Positions 35,626 through 45,225 of a stretch of 64,000 bases of DNA are shown here, piece by piece (position 1 is the stretch's first letter; each line of letters starts with the position of its first letter). Location of the stretch: contig JBNKKH010000017.1 of assembly GCA_050291725.1 (NCBI GenBank), forward strand, positions 62,001 through 126,000, read 5' to 3'. This DNA is from JAAGZL01 sp050291725. Its GTDB lineage: Bacteria; Pseudomonadota; Gammaproteobacteria; Chromatiales; Chromatiaceae. The translations under genes and the position numbers were made by a program. The notes under the pieces are model-generated. The model saw only the letters and a list, made by a program, of their open reading frames with translations. It searched no databases and was not told the origin of the DNA.

Positions 35626-38283
35626 ATGAATCTAAATAATCGCAAACGAGTCTATTATTTCGGAAATACGAAGTCTGAAGGCTCCAAGGACATGAAAGAA
35701 CTGCTTGGAGGCAAAGGTGCAAACCTGGCAGAAATGACCTCTATCGGACTTCCCGTTCCTCCAGGGTTTACCATAACTACAGAGTCATGTGCAGAATATG
35801 ATGAGCGCGGTGGAAAGTTACCTGAACGCCTGATGGATGAAGTCCAATCCAACATTGATATGCTACAGCAGGAGACAGGGAAATATTTCGGAAGCGAAGA
35901 GAATCCATTGATTGTTTCGGTTCGAAGCGGTGCTGCATCCAGTATGCCAGGGATGATGGATACCGTGCTGAATCTGGGTCTGAATGACCAGGCAACCATG
36001 GGCTTAGCCAAAGCCTTTAACAACAAACGCTTTGCCCTGGATGCATATCGCCGCCTGATCAACATGTTTGGCGATGTGGTTATGGGAGTTCCGCACGAAG
36101 AGTTCGAAAAAGAGTTCGATCGCATTAAAAGTGAGTTTGGGGTTAAGTTGGACACCGAACTGGACGAAACTGGCCTAGAAAAACTAATAGAAGCCTATAA
36201 GGCTGTATACAAAAAGTGTACTGGCGATGATTTTCCTCAAGACCCTTACCAGCAGCTGGAAAAGTCTATTGAGGCCGTATTCAAAAGCTGGAACACCCCG
36301 CGTGCGGTTCGCTATCGTGAGATTAACGAAATCACCGGTCTATTAGGTACTGCGGTAAACATCCAGACCATGGTGTTTGGCAACATGGGTGACGACTCTG
36401 GCACAGGCGTTGCGTTCACCCGCAATCCGTCAACTGGTAATAATGAATTTTATGGTGAATTCCTGATCAACGCTCAAGGCGAAGATGTGGTTGCCGGTAT
36501 TAGAACACCCAAGAACATCAGTGAAATGAGCGACTGGAAAGTTGAGATATATGAACAACTTATAGAAACCAAGCGCATCCTGGAAGACCACTACCGGGAG
36601 ATGCAGGATATTGAGTTCACCATAGAACATGGCAAGCTATATATACTGCAAACCAGAACCGGGAAACGTACCGGACTTGCGGCAGTAAAAATTGCGGCAG
36701 ATATGTTTACTGAAGGCCATATCACTCGAGGTGATGCCCTGGTACGCATTCCAGCAAATGATCTAACCCAACTACTACTTCCTACCTTTGACTCAGAAGC
36801 GGAAAGAGACATATTAACCGTAGGCCTCCCGGCATCACCTGGTGCCTCAGCTGGTAAGCTAGCCTTTAGTGCTGAAGAAGCGGTTGAACGTTCTGAGAAA
36901 GGTGAAGCTGTGCTGTTACTGCGCAAAGAAACCAGCCCGGAAGATGTTAGCGGCATGCATGCTGCGGCTGGAATCCTAACCTCAACTGGAGGCATGACCA
37001 GCCATGCAGCGGTAGTTGCTAGAGGCTGGGGTAAATGCTGTGTTGCTGGCGCAGGAGATGTTGAGATTGACGAGATAAACAGGACCATGTCTATCAATGG
37101 TCGCACCTTCGGAGCCGACGATATTATCAGTCTTGACGGAACCACTGGCGAGGTGATGGCTGGTGCGGTCGCCACCAAAGAGCCTGAGCTATCGGAAGAG
37201 TTCAATGCCATTATGCAATGGGCAGATGAATTTAGCGAACTAAAAGTAAGAACCAACGCTGACACTCCGAAAGATGCAGAAAGAGCCAGGGCCTTCGGTG
37301 CCGAGGGCATAGGACTCTGTCGCACCGAGCATATGTTCTTTGAAGAGAATCGAATTTCAGATATGCGTAAAATGATCCTGGCAGAGACTGAAGAGGAGCG
37401 ACGCAAAGCCCTGGACAAACTACTGCCACATCAGCGCACTGACTTTAGCGGCATTTTGAGAGCGATGGACGGACTACCAGTAACCATCCGTCTGCTAGAC
37501 CCTCCCCTACATGAGTTCCTGCCCCATGATGAAGATGTTCAGCAGGAGATCGCCGATAGTCTAGGCATCAGCATTGAGAAAGTAAAACAGCGTCTGAGCC
37601 AGCTGCACGAAGCCAACCCCATGCTGGGACATCGCGGTTGCCGTCTCTCTGTAACCTACCCTGAAATCCTCGAGATGCAGGTTAGGGCCATAACCGAAGC
37701 AGCGATTGAGTGCATCAGAGATGGAGTAGATGCTAAACCTGAGATCATGATTCCTCTGGTTGGAACTGCCAATGAACTATCACTTCTCCGTAGCAAGGTT
37801 GAAGAGACAATTGTCGCAGTTAAAGAGTCAGAAGGTTATACAGAAACTCTGGATATTCTCATTGGAACCATGATTGAGATTCCACGTGCTGCCCTTACTG
37901 CCGATGAGATCGCCAAACATGCTGATTTCTTCAGCTTTGGCACCAATGACCTAACTCAGATGACATTTGGTTTCAGCCGTGACGATGTAAACACATTTCT
38001 ACCAGAATACATCAAGCAAGAGATTCTCTACTGCGACCCATTTCAGTCATTAGATACAGCAGGTGTTGGTCAACTGGTAGAGATGGGCACAACCAAAGGC
38101 AGGGCCACCAAACCTAAACTAAAAGTTGGTATCTGTGGCGAGCATGGAGGAGATCCAGCCTCCATTGAATTCTGTCATAAGGTAGGTATGGATTACGTCT
38201 CGTGCTCCCCCTTCCGAGTACCAATTGCCAGACTTGCTACAGCCCAAGCTGCAGTAAAAAACATGGTAGTAAAATACGACTAA
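35626..38283 (+). CDS. ppdK: Pyruvate, phosphate dikinase
   Basis: Interconverts pyruvate, ATP and Pi with PEP, AMP and PPi; the PEP-forming direction serves gluconeogenesis. 885 residues: N-terminal ATP-grasp domain (GGKGANLAEM, SVRSGAASSMPGMMDT), central swivelling phospho-His domain (GGMTSHAAVVARGWGKCC) and C-terminal PEP/pyruvate domain (GICGEHGGDP). Length and order are normal. The presence of GTP-type PEPCK upstream in the window gives two routes to PEP. A short basic N-terminal extension is present. Followed by an 11-bp stem hairpin. Confidence 0.96.
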   Translation: MNLNNRKRVYYFGNTKSEGSKDMKELLGGKGANLAEMTSIGLPVPPGFTITTESCAEYDERGGKLPERLMDEVQSNIDMLQQETGKYFGSEENPLIVSVRSGAASSMPGMMDTVLNLGLNDQATMGLAKAFNNKRFALDAYRRLINMFGDVVMGVPHEEFEKEFDRIKSEFGVKLDTELDETGLEKLIEAYKAVYKKCTGDDFPQDPYQQLEKSIEAVFKSWNTPRAVRYREINEITGLLGTAVNIQTMVFGNMGDDSGTGVAFTRNPSTGNNEFYGEFLINAQGEDVVAGIRTPKNISEMSDWKVEIYEQLIETKRILEDHYREMQDIEFTIEHGKLYILQTRTGKRTGLAAVKIAADMFTEGHITRGDALVRIPANDLTQLLLPTFDSEAERDILTVGLPASPGASAGKLAFSAEEAVERSEKGEAVLLLRKETSPEDVSGMHAAAGILTSTGGMTSHAAVVARGWGKCCVAGAGDVEIDEINRTMSINGRTFGADDIISLDGTTGEVMAGAVATKEPELSEEFNAIMQWADEFSELKVRTNADTPKDAERARAFGAEGIGLCRTEHMFFEENRISDMRKMILAETEEERRKALDKLLPHQRTDFSGILRAMDGLPVTIRLLDPPLHEFLPHDEDVQQEIADSLGISIEKVKQRLSQLHEANPMLGHRGCRLSVTYPEILEMQVRAITEAAIECIRDGVDAKPEIMIPLVGTANELSLLRSKVEETIVAVKESEGYTETLDILIGTMIEIPRAALTADEIAKHADFFSFGTNDLTQMTFGFSRDDVNTFLPEYIKQEILYCDPFQSLDTAGVGQLVEMGTTKGRATKPKLKVGICGEHGGDPASIEFCHKVGMDYVSCSPFRVPIARLATAQAAVKNMVVKYD

Positions 38284-38287
38284 AACT

Positions 38288-38319
38288 AAGGCGGCTATGG
38301 CCAGAGCTATAGCCGCCTT
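38288..38319 (+). terminator. Hairpin after ppdK
   Basis: 11-bp perfect stem (AAGGCGGCTAT and ATAGCCGCCTT) with a 10-base loop, starting 5 bp after the stop. No T tract follows on the plus strand, so termination strength is uncertain. Confidence 0.55.
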
Positions 38320-38425
38320 CTCCCACATTTCTAAATCCACACCTCTAGATCTAGCGCAGATAAATTGCTGCGCTTCTAGTCAGCATAGCCATAACGTACT
38401 GTTTTCACAGGATTAATAACCACAT

Positions 38426-38454
38426 CTTGAAAAAACAGCAGAGCGTTCCTATCT
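38426..38454 (+). promoter_or_regulatory. Sigma-32-like heat-shock promoter
   Basis: CTTGAAA (38426-38432), 15 bases, CCTATCT (38448-38454). This is close to the heat-shock consensus CTTGAAA-N(11-16)-CCCCATNT. It lies about 50 bp upstream of the first Hsp20 gene. Confidence 0.65.
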
Positions 38455-38504
38455 TGTTAATTGACACAAATTATCTGATGTTTCTTAACACCAAGGAGTC
38501 AAAA

Positions 38505-38930
38505 ATGATCACGCGATTTTCAGATCCATTTGAGGCCTTGCTGAATATGCAACGCGCCTTAGACAGATCCAAACTTAGCGACTGGCTAGGACACACCACA
38601 ACAAGCCACGGCAGTTATCCTCCAGTGAATGTATTTCAAAAGGATGAAGATCTTGTAGTCACAGCTGAAATACCGGGAGTGAAAAAGGAAGACCTTGAGA
38701 TATCAATCAAGAGAAATCAGCTCCGGATATCTGGCAAAAAAGAGGTTGATTATGGCGACAACCTAAGCATCCACAGACAGGAGCGCTCTGCCGGAAACTT
38801 TGATCGCACCTTCAATCTGCCTCAGGAGATAGAGTCTGACAATGTTACAGCAGAACTGCAGGATGGAGTGCTCTCCCTATTTCTGCCACGAGCAGAAAAG
38901 GATAGAGCTAAGACTATTCACATAGAGTAA
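38505..38930 (+). CDS. Hsp20/alpha-crystallin family small heat-shock protein
   Basis: ATP-independent holdase, 141 residues. The alpha-crystallin domain (about 40-135) has VTAEIPGVKKEDLEISIKRNQL and the end of the fold LQDGVLSLFLPRAE. The start is fixed by AAGGAG at 38493-38498. A longer in-frame reading upstream would begin inside the promoter. Paired with a second Hsp20 gene 30 bp downstream. Confidence 0.93.
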   Translation: MITRFSDPFEALLNMQRALDRSKLSDWLGHTTTSHGSYPPVNVFQKDEDLVVTAEIPGVKKEDLEISIKRNQLRISGKKEVDYGDNLSIHRQERSAGNFDRTFNLPQEIESDNVTAELQDGVLSLFLPRAEKDRAKTIHIE

Positions 38931-38960
38931 GACACCATTCGTACAGATGAGGATTAACAG

Positions 38961-39359
38961 ATGAGCGATTCTAACGTACTAGATCCTATGGAAAAGCGAG
39001 AGCTTGAGAGTGAACAGGAAAAAACTGTTCCAGGTAAACACTATGTTCCTTATACAGATATCTTCGAACAGAGTGATGCCCTGATTGTGGTTATGGAAAT
39101 ACCTGGAGTTGACCGTAACGACGCCGAAGTACATGTGGACAAAGGCATTCTATCTGTGGATGCTAAAATCAAACACGCACAGTATGATGGATTAACCCCA
39201 GTCTATACTGAGTACAACATTGGGCATTACAGCAGAAGCTTTAACCTATCCAATGAGATCGATCAGGATGGCATTACAGCTAAGACCGAGGATGGAGTGC
39301 TCACCCTGAGATTACCAAAAAGTAAAGATGCCCCACCCAGGCGCATTGAAATATCCTAA
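38961..39359 (+). CDS. Second Hsp20-family small heat-shock protein
   Basis: 132 residues with an alpha-crystallin domain (VVMEIPGVDRNDAEVHVDKGIL to GVLTLRLPKSKD). It is more acidic at the N-terminus than its neighbour. Probably cotranscribed from the sigma-32-like promoter. Tandem small Hsps of differing N-termini often co-assemble into mixed oligomers; that is inference here. Confidence 0.92.
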   Translation: MSDSNVLDPMEKRELESEQEKTVPGKHYVPYTDIFEQSDALIVVMEIPGVDRNDAEVHVDKGILSVDAKIKHAQYDGLTPVYTEYNIGHYSRSFNLSNEIDQDGITAKTEDGVLTLRLPKSKDAPPRRIEIS

Positions 39360-39379
39360 ACGCAAACAACAGTAAACCG

Positions 39380-39403
39380 GATACTCACCTACAGGTGAGT
39401 ATC
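39380..39403. terminator. Hairpin between convergent hsp20 and csp genes
   Basis: 11-bp perfect stem, GATACTCACCT and AGGTGAGTATC around a 2-base loop, in the 71 bp between convergent genes. There is no T tract, so bidirectional termination is plausible but weak by sequence. Confidence 0.5.
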
Positions 39404-39430
39404 TAGGTAATCTAAGAAAACGGACCTAGA

Positions 39431-39637
39431 TTATGTATCCGTCGAAACTTTAACTGCCTGTGGACCCTTTGGCCCATCTGCAACATCGAAGTTTACAGTC
39501 TGTCCTTCTTGCAGAGTCTTAAAGCCACCACCTTCGATAGCTGAAAAGTGCACAAACACATCAGAACCGCCATCTGCTGGAGAAATAAAACCAAAACCCT
39601 TAGACTCATTGAACCATTTAACGGTACCAGTAACCAT
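39431..39637 (-). CDS. Cold-shock domain protein
   Basis: 68-residue CspA-type single-strand nucleic-acid-binding protein. The two RNP motifs are KGFGFI and VFVHFSAI. GAGG precedes the start. The long AT-rich leader on the minus strand fits a regulated 5' UTR. Confidence 0.95.
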   Translation of the reverse strand: MVTGTVKWFNESKGFGFISPADGGSDVFVHFSAIEGGGFKTLQEGQTVNFDVADGPKGPQAVKVSTDT

Positions 39638-39744
39638 TTATTAACCTCTAACAATACAGATCATTATGTTATGTAATCGCAATTCTATAAGATGGATAAT
39701 AGCAACCAATTCAATTGACTTATTAACGCACCCCGTTTATTGCG

Positions 39745-39760
39745 ATTAGAACATTCTAAT
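39745..39760. promoter_or_regulatory. Palindrome ATTAGAA-CA-TTCTAAT upstream of the cold-shock gene
   Basis: 16-bp inverted repeat in the region between divergent csp and GIY-YIG genes. It is about 110 bp upstream of the csp start. Its shape fits an operator for a dimeric regulator. No regulator can be named. Confidence 0.4.
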
Positions 39761-39895
39761 GCAAAAATAAACGAGAATGTATACCTTAATAACTATATTG
39801 TTATTTAACAGCATTGAAAACAATCAATCTTAACTAGACTATTAATTAGATTAATCGTCTTAACTTCTCTAACGAAAACAGTAGGTTATATCCAG

Positions 39896-40156
39896 GTGAA
39901 AGATAATTGGACCATATATATGGTGCGCTGCTCAGACAACAGCCTATATACAGGAATAACCAAGGATATCGCAAAAAGACTGGACGAACATAACTCCGGC
40001 AATAAATCAGGAGCAAAATATACCCGCTCAAGAGGACCGGTCACCCTGGTATATACCGAGAAGGCTGAAACCCATTCACAAGCTGCAAAAAGAGAGTATG
40101 AGATCAAGCAGATGGGTAAAAAATCAAAAGAGATGATGTTGTTAGAACATAAATAA
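39896..40156 (+). CDS. GIY-YIG nuclease-domain protein (UPF0213 type)
   Basis: 86-residue single-domain GIY-YIG protein: IYMVRC, LYTGIT and RLDEHN. A GTG start is used because the protein then begins directly before the conserved WTIYMVRC region. Free-standing GIY-YIG proteins of this size are widespread; some act in DNA repair, most are unstudied. Confidence 0.85.
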   Translation: MKDNWTIYMVRCSDNSLYTGITKDIAKRLDEHNSGNKSGAKYTRSRGPVTLVYTEKAETHSQAAKREYEIKQMGKKSKEMMLLEHK

Positions 40157-40214
40157 CACACATGCTCAAATATGCAGGCAATAGTTACTACAACGATTAA
40201 TAGGATGTGCTGGC

Positions 40215-40553
40215 ATGAGAAAGAACCACGTCTATTTTAAAGTAAGTGGCAAAGTCCAGGGTGTTATGTTTAGACAAACATTTATCCGCGCCTGCCAATC
40301 AAGGGAATTGAAAGGTGCAGCCAGCAACCTAAGTGATGGAACTGTATCATGCTACATTTCAGGTAATGCCGACATGATTGATAACTTAGTTGCTAACTTA
40401 CACTCTGGCAATGAAATTAACTCCTGGGGCGCCTATGTAGAGAAGTTAATTCCAATTTCAGATATGGAAGGAATTCCATTTGCAAAACATCAGGTTACAA
40501 CAGCCAATGTTGACTCCTTCAACTGGAGTACTGATGTTGATATGTACCTCTAA
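40215..40553 (+). CDS. Acylphosphatase family protein
   Basis: 112 residues. GKVQGVMFR carries the phosphate-binding Arg and the region SNLSDGTV carries the catalytic Asn, so the acylphosphatase active site is complete. The C-terminal third is longer and less conserved than in the classical ~90-residue enzymes. It may act on acetyl-phosphate-like compounds. Confidence 0.83.
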   Translation: MRKNHVYFKVSGKVQGVMFRQTFIRACQSRELKGAASNLSDGTVSCYISGNADMIDNLVANLHSGNEINSWGAYVEKLIPISDMEGIPFAKHQVTTANVDSFNWSTDVDMYL

Positions 40554-40763
40554 AGAAAGAACCCAGCAAAACTGACTCCTACCCAGTGCACACTAGTCAC
40601 TGGAAACACTACTACCCCCTAATATTATAAGAATAAAACTCCCAGGTTTTTGCGATCATTATATTAAAGATTACCGTTAAGCGGCCGACTAACGGGGAGT
40701 GGGAAAGGAGTACAGTTCTTTATGTAAAACTGCGATTTTATTAGCAAATAACAACTAAAGATT

Positions 40764-42203
40764 ATGGATAATTATCAAATATCAATTTCTGCTGCAGAGC
40801 AATGGAGCAAGGCTGTAATGGATGACTTAGTTCAGCAGTATGAAGACCAAGCCAAGAATGGTTTCTACTCGCATCATCTAACGGAGATATCGGGCAAGGG
40901 AAACCATGCCTACACTACATCCGACATTCTCAACCACAATGGCGTACTCTTGGCACGCAAGGGGGTAAACATTGACCAAGATGTGCAACAAAGGCTGATC
41001 AAACATAAGCTGATGGCGCCACTTGAAAACCACGTTGGTTTAGAACATCAGGCCGACACAAAAACCCTCATCAATGAATTCAGACAACTATTGAAGAAGC
41101 ATCCTGATCTACAGGTAGTGGATGAGGCCATGAATTTTGGTCATGAGTTTGAACGACTGCTCAAACTCGAAAGGTTGCACCCACAAATAACTCAAAAGCT
41201 AACCGTACTAGAGGCACAGATGCGTTCAGAGTTTGAGAAATGCATCTTCACAGCGTGGATGTCTACTTTGATAGCCCACGAGATGGGACTGAGCATGGAT
41301 GAAAAGCGTGATACCCTGGTAGCTGCGCTTATACATGACATAGGCCTACTGCATTTGGATCCAGACATTGTCTGCGGCAACAAGAAACTATCTACTGAGG
41401 AGTGGAGGACCATACAAGCTCACGTCATAGTAGGTAAAATCATTGCTGATTCTGTACCAGGTATTGCCCCTGAGGTCTCTCGTGGTGTCATAGAACATCA
41501 TGAAGACTGCTTTGGGGCAGGATATCCCTTCGCCTTAAATGAGGACAAACTTGGAATACCCGGAAGGATCATAAACATGACCGACAGTATCCATTCCATA
41601 CGGGTAAAATCATTTAGAAACAGTCAACGCACCCTCGGAGACATTAAGCCATACCTGCAACTTAACTCTAATACCAATGGGTATGAGGTTTTCCGCGCAA
41701 CAATATCTATTATCAAAAAATCCGGACTACAGCCGGTCAGCCTTAAACCAGATAGTTGCCATAAAGATTATGCAAAAAATCTAGGAAAACAGATCGATAT
41801 CCTAATAGATGCAAAGGAAGCTATAGATGATATTCACGAGAATCTTTTGGAGCTTGGCGAAAGAATAGACAAAAATGATGTCAAACAGCTATCTGCCTTA
41901 GCTACAATTACGCGCAGAATCCGCTCGACCATACAAGAATCCGGCTTATTGAGTAGCGAAATTGCAGAGTGGTTACAAAAGGAGAGAGATCTACATGACG
42001 TTGACGAAAAAGTCATGGGTGAGTTCAATGAGATTGAACTTCTAATCAAAGAGCTCTCCTGGCAGATACGCAATACTGTTCGCATGTTTCACAGTTACAA
42101 TGCTTCAACCGCCACTCAGGACACAATGATGCTGGAGCACATTGAGGTATCAATAGAATCAATCCAAGATATCCTGGATCGGATAAATGAAGTAGAACTC
42201 TAA
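40764..42203 (+). CDS. HD-GYP-domain protein with variant HD motif
   Basis: 479 residues. HD-GYP core at about 160-340: HDIGLLHLDPDIV (the usual Lys after HDIG is Leu) and HHEDCFGAGYP, so the GYP and HHE signatures stay intact. It is followed by a long helical region (about 350-479) with heptad-like Leu/Ile repeats. Expected activity is c-di-GMP phosphodiesterase, with reduced or altered activity possible. No receiver or membrane domain. No close neighbours in the same operon. Confidence 0.82.
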   Translation: MDNYQISISAAEQWSKAVMDDLVQQYEDQAKNGFYSHHLTEISGKGNHAYTTSDILNHNGVLLARKGVNIDQDVQQRLIKHKLMAPLENHVGLEHQADTKTLINEFRQLLKKHPDLQVVDEAMNFGHEFERLLKLERLHPQITQKLTVLEAQMRSEFEKCIFTAWMSTLIAHEMGLSMDEKRDTLVAALIHDIGLLHLDPDIVCGNKKLSTEEWRTIQAHVIVGKIIADSVPGIAPEVSRGVIEHHEDCFGAGYPFALNEDKLGIPGRIINMTDSIHSIRVKSFRNSQRTLGDIKPYLQLNSNTNGYEVFRATISIIKKSGLQPVSLKPDSCHKDYAKNLGKQIDILIDAKEAIDDIHENLLELGERIDKNDVKQLSALATITRRIRSTIQESGLLSSEIAEWLQKERDLHDVDEKVMGEFNEIELLIKELSWQIRNTVRMFHSYNASTATQDTMMLEHIEVSIESIQDILDRINEVEL

Positions 42204-42232
42204 TCGTGACACATATGTGGGTAAGGAGGAAC

Positions 42233-42253
42233 CGAAGGTCCAGTGGACCTTCG
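42233..42253. terminator. Hairpin between the HD-GYP and lysS stops
   Basis: Perfect 8-bp stem CGAAGGTC-CAGTG-GACCTTCG, extendable by two more bases. It lies between convergent genes. No T tract on either side. It may serve either gene. Confidence 0.5.
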
Positions 42254-42339
42254 CAGTCCGGCGAACACCCGTAGCAGGAAGTACTGGCTGGAGCCTATTC
42301 AGAACATATCTGTCATACCAAGGATGGCATGCACTAATC

Positions 42340-43854
42340 CTATTCAGGACGCATGTGTGGAAACAACAAAACATCCCTTATCGATGGTGAATCAGTAAAC
42401 AACATCACCAAGCGATCGATACCTATGCCCTCACCTGCTGTCGGAGGGAGTCCGTGTTCTAGTGCCCGCACGTAATCTGCATCAAAGTGCATCGCCTCCA
42501 TATCTCCTGCTTCCTTATCCTGAACCTGCTGACGGAAACGCTCTGCCTGATCCTCAGCATCATTCAGCTCAGAAAATCCATTAGCAATCTCACGTCCACC
42601 TACAAAGAACTCAAAACGATCTGTAACAAAGGGATTGGCATCGTTGCGACGAGCCAAAGGTGATACCTCAGTTGGATATGCAGTAATGAAGGTTGGATGC
42701 ATGAGCCGGTCTTCTACCGTTTTTTCAAATATCTCAATCTGTATCTTACCTAGTCCGTAGCTATCCTTAAGCGGAATCTCCAGACGCTCGGCAATGGCTC
42801 TGGCAGAAGCTTCATTATCCAACTCAGCTTCAGTAATGTCAGTGTTGAAGTGGAGTATGGAATCCTTAACCGTCATACGATCAAACGGCTTGCCAAAATC
42901 ATACTGCTCACCTTGATAGGTTATGGTTGTTGCTCCAAGAATATCTTGCGCCAGAGTGCGTAGCATATCCTCAGTAAGATCCATCAGATCGTTATAATCT
43001 GCATAGGCCTCATAAAACTCCAGCATGGTAAATTCTGGATTATGACGAGTGGATAGACCCTCGTTACGAAAGTTACGATTTATCTCATAGACACGCTCAA
43101 AACCACCCACCACAAGACGTTTGAGATAGAGTTCCGGCGCAATACGCAGGAACAGATCCATATCCAGGGCATTGTGTTTAGTGGTAAAAGGCCGTGCAGC
43201 AGCACCACCTGGGATTGCCTGCATCATTGGTGTCTCCACCTCCAGGAAATCCTTGTTATTGAGATAGTCACGAATGAACTGTACAACTCTGGTACGAATC
43301 CTAAAGGTCTCTCGAGAAGACTCATTAACGATAAGGTCAAGATAACGCTGACGATAGCGCTGCTCCTGATCACTGAAGGCATCAAACACCTTGCCATCTG
43401 CTTCCTTTACCACCGGCAACGGACGCAGGGACTTAGTTAACATGCGCAGTTCGTCTACTCTTATCGAAAGCTCACCAGTCTTGGTCTTGAACAGCTGACC
43501 TTCAGCTCCAATGATATCTCCTAGATCCCAGTGTTTTTTAAACTCCTCGTTATAGAACCCCTCCGGTAGGCTATCGCGCTGCACAAAGAGCTGGATACGT
43601 CCAGACATATCCTGCATATGGGCAAAGCTGGCCTTGCCCATAATGCGGCGACTCATAAGACGGCCTGCAACTCTGACCCGTACTTTCAGCTCCTCCAGCT
43701 CCTCGTTGCTCTTTTCGCCGTACTCAGCGTGGAGCTCCCCGGCTACTACATTGCGGCGAAAGTCATTCGGAAAGGCAATGCCCTGCTCACGCAGACGAGT
43801 GAGTTTCTCACGACGTTGGGCTATTAGTTTATTTTCATCAAGCTGTTCAGACAT
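42340..43854 (-). CDS. lysS: Lysyl-tRNA synthetase, class II
   Basis: Charges tRNA-Lys. 504 residues with an OB-fold anticodon domain (about 60-160) and the class-II core: motif 1 at FLEVETPMMQAIPGGAAARPF, motif 2 at FRNEGLSTRHNPEFTM and motif 3 at GEGIGIDRLVM. ATG at 43854 is preferred to a TTG three codons up. It follows prfB by 44 bp in the classical prfB-lysS arrangement. Confidence 0.97.
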   Translation of the reverse strand: MSEQLDENKLIAQRREKLTRLREQGIAFPNDFRRNVVAGELHAEYGEKSNEELEELKVRVRVAGRLMSRRIMGKASFAHMQDMSGRIQLFVQRDSLPEGFYNEEFKKHWDLGDIIGAEGQLFKTKTGELSIRVDELRMLTKSLRPLPVVKEADGKVFDAFSDQEQRYRQRYLDLIVNESSRETFRIRTRVVQFIRDYLNNKDFLEVETPMMQAIPGGAAARPFTTKHNALDMDLFLRIAPELYLKRLVVGGFERVYEINRNFRNEGLSTRHNPEFTMLEFYEAYADYNDLMDLTEDMLRTLAQDILGATTITYQGEQYDFGKPFDRMTVKDSILHFNTDITEAELDNEASARAIAERLEIPLKDSYGLGKIQIEIFEKTVEDRLMHPTFITAYPTEVSPLARRNDANPFVTDRFEFFVGGREIANGFSELNDAEDQAERFRQQVQDKEAGDMEAMHFDADYVRALEHGLPPTAGEGIGIDRLVMLFTDSPSIRDVLLFPHMRPE

Positions 43855-43898
43855 TTTCTTCAATCTTTATTTAGTAAATTCTGTAAAAGTAATCGGGC

Positions 43899-44997
43899 TT
43901 ATAGACCGCTTTTGAGACTAGCCTCAATAAACATATCCAGCCCGCCGTCAAGTACCGCCTGAGTGTTGCCGGTCTCTACTCCGGTGCGTAGATCCTTGAT
44001 TCTGGATTGATCCAGAACATAGGATCTAATCTGACTACCCCAACCGATGTCGGCCTTGGTCTCTTCCAGGGCCTGTGCACTCTCACTGCGTTTCTGTATC
44101 TCCAACTCATAGAGCTTGGCTTTAAGCTGCTTCCAAGCCTGATCACGGTTCTTGTGTTGGGAACGATCATTCTGGCACTGTACCACGATACCAGTTGGTT
44201 CGTGGGTCAAACGTACTGCCGAGTCGGTCTTGTTCACATGCTGACCACCAGCTCCGGAAGCACGATAGGTATCGGTTCTTACATCTGCAGGGTTTATCTC
44301 AATATCGACCGAGTCATCAATCTCAGGAGAGACAAATACCGAAGAGAATGAGGTATGGCGCCGATTGCCAGAATCAAAAGGGGATTTGCGTACCAGGCGA
44401 TGCACTCCAATCTCAGTCCGCAGCCAACCGAAGGCGTAGTCTCCGTCAAACTTGATAGTAGCTGATTTGATGCCAGCCACATCACCTGCAGAGCACTCCA
44501 TCAGTTCGGTCTTAAAGCCGTGAGCCTCGCCCCAGCGCAGATACATGCGCAGCAGCATCTCAGCCCAGTCCTGAGCCTCGGTGCCGCCGGAGCCAGACTG
44601 AATATCTAGGAAGGCGTTATTGGGGTCCATCTCACCAGAGAACATGCGTCTAAACTCCAGATCAGAGACCTGCTTCTCATACCCATCCAGTTCCGTAACC
44701 AAACTATTAACCGTGCCTTCATCACCCTCCTCCACTGCCATCTCTAGCAGATCTGCAGCATCGGCGAGGCCAGTAGCTAGCTGATCTACAGTTAACACAA
44801 CGGATTCAAGAGAAGAGCGCTCTTTTCCTAGAGACTGGGCGCGTTCCTGATCATTCCAAATCTCAGGATCTTCCAACTCACGCAGGACTTCGGTCAACCG
44901 CTCTTTTTTACCCTCATAGTCAAAGATACCCCCTAAGGGAGTCGCTACGCCCTTGCAAGTCCTTGATCTTATTGTTTATTGGGTTAATTTCCTGCAT
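43899..44997 (-). CDS. prfB: Peptide chain release factor 2, with programmed +1 frameshift
   Basis: Recognises UGA and UAA. The first 25 codons start at ATG 44997 with GAGGTGG as ribosome site, then reach an in-frame TGA at 44922-44920. Upstream is AGGGGG and the slip site is CTT-TGA-C, the same recoding signal as in E. coli. Reading continues in the +1 frame for about 340 codons to 43899, giving about 365 residues. The body carries SPF (codon recognition) and GGQ (SGAGGQHVNK). The frameshift is autoregulatory: low RF2 lets the ribosome slip. The span includes the shift. Confidence 0.97.
44919..44937 (-). promoter_or_regulatory. RF2 recoding (frameshift) site
   Basis: On the minus strand AGGGGG, then CTT-TGA-C. 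The internal Shine-Dalgarno element sits 5 bases from the slip site. Reading shifts from the CTT codon to TTT, so GAC is the next codon. Confidence 0.95.
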
Positions 44998-45225
44998 TTC
45001 CCACCTCTTGCTGGAGCCACCCAATACAGGTGATTCCCGCAGTTACTTGTTAGATGCCACTTAGATTACTGTAATCAAATAAGAGTAAGGCGCGAATATT
45101 ACACTAGATATGGTGTACGGGAAAACTACCAACCAAGATAATCATTAAGTCTGCCACCATAAGGCAAGGTATAGTATGCTTTCCCCTTACCTAACCATAT
45201 CGAAACAACAATTAGGAGTAACAGC

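Noticed and set aside
40674..40763. Possible c-di-GMP riboswitch ahead of the HD-GYP gene
   Set aside because: A CCGTTA...TAACGG stem is present, but the conserved GEMM bases are not seen.
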